Assembly: GCF_008704555.1 (NCBI RefSeq)
Contig: NZ_CP023702.1
Span: forward strand, 2,542,001-2,606,000
Direction: 5' to 3'
Source: Streptomyces nitrosporeus
GTDB taxonomy: Bacteria > Actinomycetota > Actinomycetes > Streptomycetales > Streptomycetaceae
DNA length: 64,000 bases
Part shown: positions 8,401-16,947 of the stretch, in pieces
Numbering within the stretch: the first letter of the stretch is position 1
How the letters are laid out: each line of letters begins with the position of its first letter
Program-made: the position numbers and the translations under genes
Notes under the pieces: generated by a model
The model's input: only the letters and a program-made list of their open reading frames with translations
Databases searched by the model: none
Told to the model about the DNA's origin: nothing

Positions 8401-9115
8401 CGATCAGGTCCCGGCTGCGCTTGGCCTCGCGGTAGCGCCGGGTCAGTTCGAGCAGTTCGCGGCGGGCCTCGGCGGTCTCGGGGATCTTGCGCAGGTCGGC
8501 GTTGGTGAGCTTGGCCGTGGCGAGTTCCCGGAGCAGCCCGGTGTCGTACCGGGCGAGCTGTTCGGGGCGTACGAGGTGCTCGGCGAGTTCGGCGTCCAGG
8601 GCCAGCAGGTCGCTGACGAGGGTGGGGAAGGACCGGGTGAGGGCGGGGTAGGGGCCGGGGGCCTCGCGCAGGACCCGGGCGGCGAGCTGGTAGCGGGTGG
8701 CGTCGGCCAGGAGGCGGGTGGTGGGTTCGAGTCCGATCCGCAGCCCGTGGTCGGTGAGCAGCCGTCCGGCGAAGGCGTGGTAGGTGGAGATGCCGGGTTC
8801 GCCGGGGGGGTTGTCCGGGTCGATGGTCTCCGGGTCGGTGATCCCGGCGGCGACGAGGGCCTTGCGGACGCGCTCGGCGAGCTCACCGGCCGCCTTGTTG
8901 GTGAAGGTGAGGCCGAGGACCTGTTCGGGGGCGACCTGCCCGGTCCCGACCAGCCACACCACCCGGGCGGCCATCACCGTCGTCTTGCCCGAGCCGGCCC
9001 CGGCCACGATCACCTGCGGGGCGGGCGGCGCGGTGATGCAGGCCGTCTGCTCCGGGGTGAACGGGATCCCGAGGAGCTCCTTGAGCTGTTCCGGGTCGGT
9101 GAGGCGCGGGGACAC
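5462..9115 (-). CDS. adnB: AdnB-like helicase-nuclease subunit
   Basis: A 1217-aa UvrD-type motor fused to a RecB-family nuclease. Walker A GAGSGKT lies at residues 39-45, motif II is LLDEYQDTSVAQ, motif III VGDPCQAIYGWRGA, and motif VI is near TFTRPRRLLL. The C-terminal nuclease shows GRIDAVY, EIVDWKT and QLAVYRLAWAE, the RecB catalytic Asp-EXK-Q pattern. With the upstream adnA it would form the AdnAB end-resection motor-nuclease, the actinomycete counterpart of AddAB/RecBCD. Between motor and nuclease is a long low-complexity linker (about residues 850-960) rich in PPYDEE-type units. Order adnA then adnB matches mycobacteria. A hairpin in the 183-bp gap may separate its expression from adnA. 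Confidence 0.88.
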   Translation of the reverse strand: MSPRLTDPEQLKELLGIPFTPEQTACITAPPAPQVIVAGAGSGKTTVMAARVVWLVGTGQVAPEQVLGLTFTNKAAGELAERVRKALVAAGITDPETIDPDNPPGEPGISTYHAFAGRLLTDHGLRIGLEPTTRLLADATRYQLAARVLREAPGPYPALTRSFPTLVSDLLALDAELAEHLVRPEQLARYDTGLLRELATAKLTNADLRKIPETAEARRELLELTRRYREAKRSRDLIDFGDQIALSAELALTRPEVGALLREEFRVVLLDEYQDTSVAQRLLLSALFGSGPDGGTGHAVTAVGDPCQAIYGWRGASVANLDDFPRHFPHADGTPATRYSLSENRRSGGRLLHLANGLADPLRAMHEGVEALRPAPGAERDGTVRCALLRTHAEEIDWLGDSLAHLVRTGTPPGEIAVLCRTAGDFPRIQAALVARDIPVEVVGLSGLLHLPEVADLVAVCEVLQDPGANASLVRLLIGPRWRIGPRDLALLGRRARLLVHRTGQGDGADPDRRLAEAVEGTDPAEVISLADALDTFLDSGGHEDDQLPFSTEARVRYARLATELRELRRSLADPLMDVLHRVLAATGLEVELSASPQALAARRRETLGNFLDVAAGFAAVDKEASLLAFLAFLRTAAQYEKGLDNALPGGENTVKVLTAHKSKGLEWDVVAVPGLVTGQFPSTRPRDAWTSQSKVLPHALRGDAPTLPAVGSWDAKGLKAFKDAMKAHQHTEELRLGYVTFTRPRRLLLGSGHWWGPTQKKPHGPSAFLDALYEHCAAGYGEIEVWADEPEPDEENPALREQEAEQAWPLPLDERALARRRAARDTVLAHLEALSAAPAPGAYGTPDRPAARRPPHDAALPHDGEPPLYDEEPPYDEEEPPPYDEEPPYGEPVYDEPPYDGLPGDGLPGHVEPLRDEEPSHGEGEPHGEGEPHGGGTPYGHDAPAGGPARPRVPAARAPVEEAGALTAGTAAAPDGAGLPSDGPDLTPEELRTLASWDRDLDALAGELRRARAAVHDVVVPASLSATQLLHLADDPDGFARELARPMPKPPQPAARRGTRFHAWVESRFEELPLPMLGPDELPGGDDTEIADERDLAELKEAFERTAYARRTPYRVETPFQIILAGRVIRGRIDAVYRTGDTYEIVDWKTTRHRTADPLQLAVYRLAWAELHHLDPEAVTATFLYVRTGETVRPARLPGRAELERLLLDEPPPRGR

Positions 9116-9233
9116 CCACAGAGGCTAACCGGAGGCGCCGACAGCTCCGCCCGACGGGGACGCGGACGGACCCCGGCGGCGGACGCGGACGAGGGGCGCA
9201 AGGGGCGGAGGACGGGGCACGGGGCGGGCGTCA

Positions 9234-9268
9234 CTCCGCCCGGCGGGCAGGGCCCCCGCCGGGCGGAG
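9234..9268 (-). terminator. Hairpin between adnA and adnB
   Basis: A perfect 14-bp stem (9234-9247 with 9255-9268) and 7-base loop lies 31 bp downstream of the adnA stop on the transcribed strand, in a 183-bp gap before adnB. It could terminate or attenuate adnA transcription, so adnB may have its own promoter. Confidence 0.55.
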
Positions 9269-9298
9269 CGGTGGCGAACACCTCGGCCGGGCGTCCGC

Positions 9299-12200
9299 TC
9301 ACTCGACGATCTGCCGGCCCTCGGGCTGGGCGCTGCACGAGGCCCGGAAGGCGCAGTGGGCGCAGTGCTGGCCGCTGGTCGGGGTGAACCGTTCGTCCAG
9401 GACCTTGCCCGCGGCGGTGGCCAGCAGCTCGGGCACCCACTCCCCGGACAGCGGTTCCTGGCTCTGGACCTTGGGCAGGGCGTCACCGCCCTCCTTCTTC
9501 GGCGCCGCCTGGCGCAGGTGGACGAGTTCGGCGCCGCCGGATTCCGGGCGGCCTTCGAACACCTCGTCCACGGCGCCCTCCCGGACGGCGAGCTGGTAGA
9601 CGGCGAGCTGGGGGTGGACGGCCACCTCGTCCTTGGTCGGGGCGGTCCTGCCGGTCTTGAAGTCGACGACGTAGGCCCGGCCTTCGGTGTCCCGTTCGAC
9701 CCGGTCCATGGACCCGCGGATCCGTACGGCGTACTCGCCCGCCTCCAGGGTCACGTCGAACGCGTGCTCGCCCGCGACGGATGTGCGCCCGGCGCGGTCC
9801 ATGACGTGCCAGCGCAGGAAGCGCTCCAGTGCGGCGCGTGCCTGCTCCTTCTCCTGCTGGGACTTCCAGGGGGCGTCGAAGACCAGCCCGTTCCAGACGG
9901 AGTCGAGACGTTCCATGAGGACGTCCAGGTCGGCGGGGGTACGCCCGGACGCCACCTCGTCGGCGAGTACGTGGACGACGTTGCCGAATCCCTGGGCGGC
10001 CGTCGCCGGGGCGTCGGCCTTCACCTCGCGGCCCAGGAACCACTGGAGGGCACAGGTGCGGGCGAGCTGGTCGAGCGCGCTGCCGGACAGGACGACGGGG
10101 CGGTCCCGGTCGCGCAGGGGCACCTCGGAGCGGGTCGGTTCGTTCAGTCCCCACCAGCGGTACGGGTGCGCGGCGGGCACCAGGGGCTGCCCCTCGTCGT
10201 CGGTGAGCGCGGCGAGCCGGGCGAGGCGGCGGGCGGCCGCGTCGCGGAGCGCCGGCGAGGCGGCCGGGTCGACGGTCGTCGCCCTCAGTTCGGCGACGAG
10301 CGCGGCGACGGCGAGGGGCCGCCGGGGCCGGCCGGTGACGTCCCGGGGCTCGACACCGAGTTCGGTGAGGAAACGCGACGGCTGGTCGCCGTCGTCGGCG
10401 GGTGCCTTGACCGCGGTGACGACGAGCCGGTCCCGGGCGCGGGTGGCGGCGACGTAGAAGAGGCGGCGCTCCTCGGTCAGCAGGGCCCCCGGGGGCAGCG
10501 GATCGGCCAGGCCGTCGCGCCCGATCCGGTCGGCCTCCAGGAGGGACCCCCGGCGCCGCAGGTCGGGCCAGAGCCCTTCCTGCACACCGGCGACGACGAC
10601 CACCCGCCACTCCAGGCCCTTCGAGCGGTGCGCGGTCATCAGCCGTACGGCGTCGGGGCGTACGGAACGCCGGGAGAGGGTGTCGGCGGCGATGTCCTGG
10701 GCGTCGATCTCCTCCAGGAAGTTGAGCGCCCCCCGCCCGCCGGTACGTTCCTCGGCACGGGCCGCGGTCTCGAAAAGGGCGCACACGGCGTCGAGGTCGC
10801 GGTCGGCGTTGCGTCCGCCGGCGCCGCCGCGCAGGGCCGCCCGCTCCAGCCGGCCCGGCCACGGTGTGCCGTTCCACAGGGTCCACAGCGCCTCCTCGGC
10901 GGTTCCGCCGCCTTCGAGGAGCTCGCGCGCCTTCTGCAGGAGCGCGCCGAGCCGCTGGGCGCCCCGGGCGTACGCCGGATCGTGGGTGGCCAGGCGCTCG
11001 GGCTCGGCGAGCGCCCGCGCGAGGAGTACCCCGGACGGCGGTGGCAGCGGGTTGCCCGCCGCCCTCTCGTCGTCCCGCAGCGCCCGGCCGAGGCGGCGCA
11101 GGTCGGCGGTGTCCATGGCGCCGAGAGGGGAGGTGAGCAGGGTGAGCGCCGTCTCGGTGTCGATCTCCGTGGCGGTCTCGGTGCCGGCCTCCGTGGCGGT
11201 CTCGGTGCCGGCCTCGGTATCGATCCGGCTCGCCATGGGGGCCCCGCCCGCCATGGGGACCTCGTCCGTCCCCGGGCCCTCGTCCGCCCCTGGGCTTTCA
11301 CCCGTCTCCGGGCTCTCGTCCGCCCCCGGGCCCTCACCCGCCTCCGGGCTCTCGTCCGCCCCCGCCCTCCCGTCCGCCGCAAGGACCTCGTCCGCCCTGG
11401 GAGCACCCTCCTCCCCGTCCGCACCGGGCGGGGTCCCGTCCGTCGCGGTGTCGGGGCTCAGGGCCGCCGTGGCGACGGTGCGCAGGGCGGTCAGCAGGGG
11501 TGCGACGGCGGGTTCGTGGCGCAGGGCGAGGTCGTCGCCGTCCACCTCCAGCGGTACCCCGGCGGAGGTGAGGGCCCGGCGCACGGCCGGGATCGAACGG
11601 CCGCCGGCGCGCACGAGGACCGCCATGTCCCGCCAGGGCACCCCGTCCTCCAGGTGTGCGCGCCGCAGCAGATCGGCGATGTTCTCCAGCTCGGTGGACG
11701 CGGTCGGGTAGGTGTACGTCTCGACCTGCCCGCCCCGGCGTACGGCGGACAGCTCCCGGTGGGCGCGGACCTTGTCGGAGGGCAGACGCGTCAGCGGCAT
11801 CCGCCGGGTGAGCAGGCGGGTGGCCTCCAGCAGCTTCGCCCCGGAACGGCGCGAGGTGGTGAGGACGCCGACCGGTGCGGGGGAGCCGTCCTGGCGCCGG
11901 AAGGTGTCGGGGAAGTCGAGGATGCCGTTCACATCGGCGCCCCGGAAGGCGTAGATGGACTGGTCGGGGTCGCCGAAGGCGATCAGCGTGCGGCCTCCGC
12001 CGCCCGCGCCGGGTGTGGCCGTGCCGTTGCCGGCCAGTGCGTGCAGCAGCCGTACCTGTGAGGGGTCCGTGTCCTGGTACTCGTCGACGAAGACCGCGTC
12101 GTAGGCACCGGCCAGCACCGTGGCGACTTCGGGCCGTTCGGCGAGCAGGACCGCCCGGTGGACCAGTTCGGCGTAGTCCAGGACGCCCTGTGCGTCGAGG

Positions 12201-12883
12201 ACGTCCAGGTATTCGGCGAGGAACTGCGCGGCCGCGCCCCAGTCCGGGCGGCCGGTGCGGCGGGCGAAGGCGGCCAGCGCGTCGGGGCCCAGGCCCAGTT
12301 CGCGGCTGCGGGCCAGGACCGCGCGTACCTCGTCGGCGAAGCCCCGGGTGGTGAGGCAGGCCCGCAGTTCGTCGGGCCAGCGGACGTGTGCGAGCCCGGC
12401 CTTCTCCAGACCCGCCTGGCCGGCCAGGAGTTCGCGTACGGCGACGTCCTGCTCGGGGCCGGAGAGCAGGCGCAGCGGGTCGGCGAACAGCTCGGCGTCC
12501 TGGTGGGCGCGGACCAGGGCGTAGCAGTACGAGTGGAAGGTGGTGGCCTGCGGGCCCCGGGTACCGCCGAGCCGGGCCGCCATGCGGTCGCGCAGTTCGA
12601 CCGCGGCCTTCCGGCTGAAGGTGAGGACCAGTATCCGGGCGGGATCGCCGCCCGCCGTGACCCGCGCGGCGACCGCTTCGACGAGTGTCGTGGTCTTGCC
12701 GGTGCCCGGCCCGGCGAGGACCAGCAGCGGCCCGTCCCGGTGGTCAACCACCGCGCGCTGCCCTGCGTCCAGGAGGGGGGGCTCCACGGAGCCCGGCGGC
12801 GTGCGCACCAGCCGGTAGGCGCCCGGGGGCCGCCGCCGTGCCTGAGGGTGCGGGCCGTTCCGGGTGGTGGAGGAGGAACTCAC
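9299..12883 (-). CDS. adnA: AdnA-like helicase-nuclease subunit with Fe-S nuclease
   Basis: A 1194-aa UvrD-family motor fused to a RecB-family nuclease. Walker A GPGTGKT lies at residues 58-64, motif II FVDEYQDTDPSQ, motif III FGDPDQSIYAFRGA, motif VI FYVAATRARDR. The nuclease shows the EYAVRIRGSMDRV and YVVDFKTGR motifs, and cysteines at ARTCALQ and near the C-terminus (CAHCAFRASC) fit the [4Fe-4S] staple of AddB/AdnA nucleases. The GTG at 12883 (VSSSSTTRN) is preferred; the frame extends 57 codons upstream without family character. An acidic repetitive insert (about residues 490-580, ADESPEAGEGPG-like units) lies inside the motor. It should partner AdnB in double-strand-break processing. 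Confidence 0.86.
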   Translation of the reverse strand: MSSSSTTRNGPHPQARRRPPGAYRLVRTPPGSVEPPLLDAGQRAVVDHRDGPLLVLAGPGTGKTTTLVEAVAARVTAGGDPARILVLTFSRKAAVELRDRMAARLGGTRGPQATTFHSYCYALVRAHQDAELFADPLRLLSGPEQDVAVRELLAGQAGLEKAGLAHVRWPDELRACLTTRGFADEVRAVLARSRELGLGPDALAAFARRTGRPDWGAAAQFLAEYLDVLDAQGVLDYAELVHRAVLLAERPEVATVLAGAYDAVFVDEYQDTDPSQVRLLHALAGNGTATPGAGGGGRTLIAFGDPDQSIYAFRGADVNGILDFPDTFRRQDGSPAPVGVLTTSRRSGAKLLEATRLLTRRMPLTRLPSDKVRAHRELSAVRRGGQVETYTYPTASTELENIADLLRRAHLEDGVPWRDMAVLVRAGGRSIPAVRRALTSAGVPLEVDGDDLALRHEPAVAPLLTALRTVATAALSPDTATDGTPPGADGEEGAPRADEVLAADGRAGADESPEAGEGPGADESPETGESPGADEGPGTDEVPMAGGAPMASRIDTEAGTETATEAGTETATEIDTETALTLLTSPLGAMDTADLRRLGRALRDDERAAGNPLPPPSGVLLARALAEPERLATHDPAYARGAQRLGALLQKARELLEGGGTAEEALWTLWNGTPWPGRLERAALRGGAGGRNADRDLDAVCALFETAARAEERTGGRGALNFLEEIDAQDIAADTLSRRSVRPDAVRLMTAHRSKGLEWRVVVVAGVQEGLWPDLRRRGSLLEADRIGRDGLADPLPPGALLTEERRLFYVAATRARDRLVVTAVKAPADDGDQPSRFLTELGVEPRDVTGRPRRPLAVAALVAELRATTVDPAASPALRDAAARRLARLAALTDDEGQPLVPAAHPYRWWGLNEPTRSEVPLRDRDRPVVLSGSALDQLARTCALQWFLGREVKADAPATAAQGFGNVVHVLADEVASGRTPADLDVLMERLDSVWNGLVFDAPWKSQQEKEQARAALERFLRWHVMDRAGRTSVAGEHAFDVTLEAGEYAVRIRGSMDRVERDTEGRAYVVDFKTGRTAPTKDEVAVHPQLAVYQLAVREGAVDEVFEGRPESGGAELVHLRQAAPKKEGGDALPKVQSQEPLSGEWVPELLATAAGKVLDERFTPTSGQHCAHCAFRASCSAQPEGRQIVE

Positions 12884-13035
12884 GTGGGTCGCCGGTCCTG
12901 GTGGGTGTGCTCGGTCTGCTCGGGGCTGGGCATGCTGCGGACGGCAGGCGGGCGGAAAGAGGCCCGGGTGCCGTGCGCTGATGACGCTACGCGAGCCGTG
13001 GGGCGGAGCGCAGCGGGTGTGCGCCGCCGCTCCTC

Positions 13036-13075
13036 CCGGATACGGCCGTGGCACCGGGGCGGCGGCCGTATCCGG
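13036..13075 (-). terminator. Hairpin terminator after the alkyltransferase-like gene
   Basis: Perfect 13-bp inverted repeat (13036-13048 and 13063-13075, arm CCGGATACGGCCG) with a 14-base loop, 40 bp after the stop of the minus-strand gene at 13115 and upstream of adnA. Confidence 0.7.
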
Positions 13076-13114
13076 CCCGGCGCACCGGTCCGTACGGCGC
13101 GATGGCCGAAGCTG

Positions 13115-13777
13115 TCACATGTGAGCTTTCTCGCCCCGGCTCGGCCCGCCGCCACCGTCCGGTCCGTCACCACCCCGCGGCCCGCCACCGTCCGGCCCAC
13201 CACCACCCGGCCCGTCACCGTCCCGCGGCCCACCACCGTCCGGTCCGTCACCGTCCCGCGGCCCGTCGCCGCCCCGCTCCCCGGGGCCGGCGCCGGGTCC
13301 GCCGGGCGCGCCGGAACCGGGGCCGGGACCGTCCGGCCCCGGAGGGCCGGGCGTGCCGGAACCGGGAACCGCGTCCCCGGCTCCGCCCGCGCCGTCCCAC
13401 CGGGCGCGCCTCATGTCGAGACGCGGGAGGTGCCCGTCCGCGTTCCGGGAGGCGCCGCGCAGGGGGGTGCCCTCCTCGCGGTAGTGGTCCAGGGCCCGCA
13501 GTCCGTGGCCGGGCAGCAGTGTCCCGTCGGCCCGGACGACCCGCCACCAGGGGGCGAGGCCGCCGTACAGCGCCATCACGCGGCCGACCTGCCGGGGCCC
13601 GCCCTCGCCGAGCCACTCCGCGATGTCGCCGTAGGTCATCACGCGGCCGGGCGGGATCAGGTCCGCGACATCCAGGACCCGCTCCGCGTACCCGGGCAGT
13701 TCGGTCACCCGCGACGCGTCTTCGCGGGGAGCGCCGCCCGTCCCGTCCCCGCTCCCGTCTTCGCTCATCCGGCACAT
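13115..13777 (-). CDS. MGMT/alkyltransferase-like DNA repair protein
   Basis: The first part is the DNA-binding domain of O6-alkylguanine alkyltransferases (IPPGRVMTYGDIAEWL then GGPRQVGRVMALYGG). Where the repair enzyme has PCHRV this protein has PWWRVV, so the acceptor cysteine is absent. That is the hallmark of alkyltransferase-like (ATL) proteins, which flag O6-alkylguanine for nucleotide excision repair. The last 80 or so residues are Gly/Pro/Asp-rich repeats. The ATG at 13777 has GGAG nine bases upstream; an ATG at 13768 is also possible. Its place beside adnA agrees with the mycobacterial order. Confidence 0.85.
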   Translation of the reverse strand: MCRMSEDGSGDGTGGAPREDASRVTELPGYAERVLDVADLIPPGRVMTYGDIAEWLGEGGPRQVGRVMALYGGLAPWWRVVRADGTLLPGHGLRALDHYREEGTPLRGASRNADGHLPRLDMRRARWDGAGGAGDAVPGSGTPGPPGPDGPGPGSGAPGGPGAGPGERGGDGPRDGDGPDGGGPRDGDGPGGGGPDGGGPRGGDGPDGGGGPSRGEKAHM

Positions 13778-13941
13778 CTTGCCGTACTCCACCGACAACG
13801 GTGCCGGTTCGGTGTCGTGATGATCACACCGCGTGCGCGCCGGAGCAAAGGGGCGTATGTTGCGCTTCTCTCGCCCGCGCGACGCACCCTGATGCCCTCC
13901 CGTGTCCGCCGGCCGTGCCACCATCATGCGGGCGGTGACCG

Positions 13942-16794
13942 GTGATACGAGAACACGAAGAGCAGTCCGAGGCGATGAAGGAGCGGGGCGTGCAGCCACC
14001 GAAGGCGGCCGACGCCTCCGACGACGGGGAGCCGCGCCAGGAGGGTCCCGGCGGACCGGGGAGCGCCGGCTCCACCGGCCGGGCCGGCCTCCCGGACGCC
14101 GGGGAAGGCGCCCCGGACGGTTCCGGCGAAGGTGCTCCCGGGGGCTTCCACGGGCACCTCGCGGGTTCCACGCTCGTCCCGGCCGACGCCGATCCGGCCG
14201 ACCAGGTCTCCGGCGACGAGCCGCTGCTGCCCGCCCGGGTGCACCGCCCGTCCGACCTGATGCGGCTCCTCATCGGCGTGGCGGCCGTCGCCCTGCTCCT
14301 CGCCGTCGCGGCCTTCGCCCAGAACACCACCACCGGCCTCGAGGACGACATCTCCAAGGGCACGGACCAGGCGCCCGACCTGCTGATCAAGCTCGCCGGT
14401 CTGGTGTCCAGCATCGCCGTCCTGCTCGTCCCGGTCGCCTTCGCGATCGAACGGCTCGTCAAGCGGGACGGGCTGCGCATCGCGGACGGGGTGCTCGCCG
14501 CGGTGCTCGCCCACGGGGTGACCCTGGCGACCGACCTCTGGGTGGCCCGGTCGGCACCCGGCACCATCCGGGACGCGCTGACCCAGCCCCAGCCGGGCGA
14601 CGCGCTCACCGACCCGGTGCACGGCTATCTCGCTCCCGTCATCGCCTATATGACGGCGGTCGGGATGGCGCGCAGACCACGGTGGCGGATCGTGCTGTGG
14701 TTCGTGCTCCTCCTGGACGCCTTCGCGATGCTCGTCGGCGGCTACACCACGCCGTTCTCGATCGTGCTGACCGTGCTGATCGGCTGGACGGTCGCGTACG
14801 GCACCCTGTACGCGGTCGGCTCGCCGAACGTACGCCCGACCGGCCAGCATCTGATGGCCGGTCTGCGGCACGTCGGGTTCCGGCCGGTGGCGGCGATGCG
14901 CGCCGAGGAGGGGCCCGAGAACCTCGACCAGGCCGACCGGGGCCGCCGTTATCTCGTCACCCTGGAGGACGGCCCGCCCCTGGACGTGACCGTCGTCGAC
15001 CGGGAGCAGCAGGCGCAGGGCTTCTTCTACCGGCTGTGGCGCCGGCTCACCCTGCGCAGCATCACCCAGCGGCGGTCCATCCAGTCGCTGCGCCAGGCCC
15101 TGGAGCAGGAGGCGCTGCTGGCGTACGCGGCGATCGCCGCGGGGGCCAACGCCCCCAAGCTGATCGCCACGTCCGAGCTCGGTCCGGACGCCGTGATGCT
15201 GGTCTACGAGCACATCGGCGGGCGCTCGCTGGACGCCATGGAGGACGAGGAGATCACCGACGGGCTGCTGCGCGGTGCCTGGCAGCAGGTGAAGGCCCTC
15301 CAGTCGCGGCGGATCGCCCACCGCAGGCTCACCGGGGACGCGATCCTGGTGGACCGTTCCGGCGCGGTGTTCGTCACGGATCTGCGGGGCGGTGAGATCG
15401 CCGCCGGCGACCTGATCCTGCGTATGGACGTGGCCCAGCTGCTGACCACGACCGGGCTGCGGGTGGGTGCCGAGCGGGCGGTCGCCGGGGCGCTGGCCGT
15501 CCTGGGGCCCGACGCCGTGGCCGACTGCCTGCCGCTGCTCCAGCCGATCGCGCTCAGCCGTTCCACCCGGGCGACGCTCCGCAGGCTCGCCCGGGAGCGT
15601 TCGCAGCGGGAGCGCGAGGCCGTTCTGGAGGCGTCCGGGGCCGCCAAGCAGGAGCGGACGCGGGAACAGGAGCCGGCCGGGGCGGCGGGCGGAGCCCGCA
15701 AGGCGGCCCGCAAGTCGCTGCGTACGGAGAAGCAGGCCGAGAAGCGGGCGATGGACGATGCCCTGGAAGAGGCCCGCGAGGAGGACATGCTGGCCCAGAT
15801 CCGCCGCCAGGTGCTGCTGATCCGGCCTCAGGCGCCGGTCGAGCCGGTCCGGCTGGAGCGGATCAAGGCACGCACCCTGATCAGTTTCATCGCCGGGGCC
15901 ATCGCCGCGTACTTCCTGATCTCGCAGGTCACCGAGGCGGACTTCGGCACGGTGGTGGAGCAGGCCGAGTGGGGCTGGGTGGCCGCGGCCCTCGGCTTCT
16001 CCGCGCTCAGCTACGTCGCCGCGGCGATGAGCCTGCTGGGCTTCGTGCCCGAACGGGTGCCGTTCGGGCGCACGGTGCTGGCGCAGGTCGCCGGTTCCTT
16101 CGTGAAGATCGTCGCCCCGGCGGCGGTGGGCGGTGTGGCGCTGAACACGCGCTTCCTCCAGCGCGCGGGCGTACGCCCGGGGCTCGCCGTCGCGAGTGTC
16201 GGGGCGTCCCAGCTGTTCGGGCTGGGCTGCCACATCCTGCTGCTCGCCCTGTTCGGCTACCTCACCGGTACGGAACGGACGCCGGACTCGCTCACCCCGT
16301 CGAGGACGGTGATCGCGGGCCTGCTCACGGTCGCCGTGCTGGTCCTGGTGGTGACCGCGATCCCGTTCCTGCGGAAGTTCGTGGTGACCCGGGTGCGATC
16401 GCTGTTCGCCGGGGTGGTGCCGCGCATGCTCGACGTGGTGCAGCGTCCGCAGAAGCTGGTCACCGGCATCGGCGGGATGCTGCTGCTGACGGGCCTGTTC
16501 GTGCTCTGCCTGGACGCGTCGATCCGCGCCTTCAGCGGTCCGGACGTACCGCAGCTGAGCTACGCCAGCATCGCGGTGGTCTTCCTCGCGGGCAACGCCC
16601 TGGGGTCGGCGGCGCCCACCCCGGGCGGCATGGGCGCGGTGGAGGGTGCGCTGACCCTGGGACTGATCGCGGTCGGCCTGCCGAAGGAGGTCGCCGCGCC
16701 GGCCGTGCTGCTGTACCGCGTGATGACCCTGTGGCTGCCGGTGCTGCCCGGCTGGATCTGCTTCAACCAGCTGACCCGCAAGGGCGAGCTGTAG
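13942..16794 (+). CDS. Lysyl-PG synthase TM (flippase-type) membrane protein with kinase-like insert
   Basis: A protein of up to 950 aa in three parts: an acidic Gly/Pro-rich N-terminal tail with several membrane helices; a soluble middle (about residues 330-560) that resembles a protein-kinase/ABC1 fold; and a C-terminal LPG_synthase_TM (UPF0104) region of about seven helices with GGVALNTRFLQRAG and the conserved APTPGGMGAVEGAL loop. In MprF this membrane domain flips aminoacylated lipids. Here no aminoacyl-transferase domain follows, so the lipid or polymer moved is unknown. In the kinase-like part the catalytic loop reads HRRLTGDAILV and the usual Asp is not at its place, suggesting a pseudokinase. 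The GTG at 13942 is weakly supported; the ATG at 13975 follows GAGG and may be the true start. Confidence 0.82.
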   Translation: MIREHEEQSEAMKERGVQPPKAADASDDGEPRQEGPGGPGSAGSTGRAGLPDAGEGAPDGSGEGAPGGFHGHLAGSTLVPADADPADQVSGDEPLLPARVHRPSDLMRLLIGVAAVALLLAVAAFAQNTTTGLEDDISKGTDQAPDLLIKLAGLVSSIAVLLVPVAFAIERLVKRDGLRIADGVLAAVLAHGVTLATDLWVARSAPGTIRDALTQPQPGDALTDPVHGYLAPVIAYMTAVGMARRPRWRIVLWFVLLLDAFAMLVGGYTTPFSIVLTVLIGWTVAYGTLYAVGSPNVRPTGQHLMAGLRHVGFRPVAAMRAEEGPENLDQADRGRRYLVTLEDGPPLDVTVVDREQQAQGFFYRLWRRLTLRSITQRRSIQSLRQALEQEALLAYAAIAAGANAPKLIATSELGPDAVMLVYEHIGGRSLDAMEDEEITDGLLRGAWQQVKALQSRRIAHRRLTGDAILVDRSGAVFVTDLRGGEIAAGDLILRMDVAQLLTTTGLRVGAERAVAGALAVLGPDAVADCLPLLQPIALSRSTRATLRRLARERSQREREAVLEASGAAKQERTREQEPAGAAGGARKAARKSLRTEKQAEKRAMDDALEEAREEDMLAQIRRQVLLIRPQAPVEPVRLERIKARTLISFIAGAIAAYFLISQVTEADFGTVVEQAEWGWVAAALGFSALSYVAAAMSLLGFVPERVPFGRTVLAQVAGSFVKIVAPAAVGGVALNTRFLQRAGVRPGLAVASVGASQLFGLGCHILLLALFGYLTGTERTPDSLTPSRTVIAGLLTVAVLVLVVTAIPFLRKFVVTRVRSLFAGVVPRMLDVVQRPQKLVTGIGGMLLLTGLFVLCLDASIRAFSGPDVPQLSYASIAVVFLAGNALGSAAPTPGGMGAVEGALTLGLIAVGLPKEVAAPAVLLYRVMTLWLPVLPGWICFNQLTRKGEL

Positions 16795-16850
16795 CGGTAC
16801 GCGGGGCGGCACGCCACCGGGCCGCCCCGCCCCCCGCGCGGGCCGCGCCC

Positions 16851-16922
16851 CGCCCACGCGCATGGACCGCGGCCCCGGGCCGCCCCCGCCCACTCGCATG
16901 GACCGCGGTCCCGGGCGGCCCC
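16851..16922. repeat. Two tandem 36-bp repeats before the peptidase gene
   Basis: Units at 16851-16886 and 16887-16922 differ at only a few positions and share CGCATGGACCGCGG. They lie in the 153-bp gap just upstream of the peptidase start at 16948, where a promoter is expected. Confidence 0.7.
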
Positions 16923-16947
16923 CGGCGCGCCGACCCACGATGGGGGC

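Noticed and set aside
4016..12061. Plus-strand open frame of 2681 codons opposite nudC, the dipeptidase, adnB and adnA
   Set aside because: It is the antisense shadow of recognisable high-GC genes; its translation is Gly/Ala/Arg/Pro-rich with no domain.
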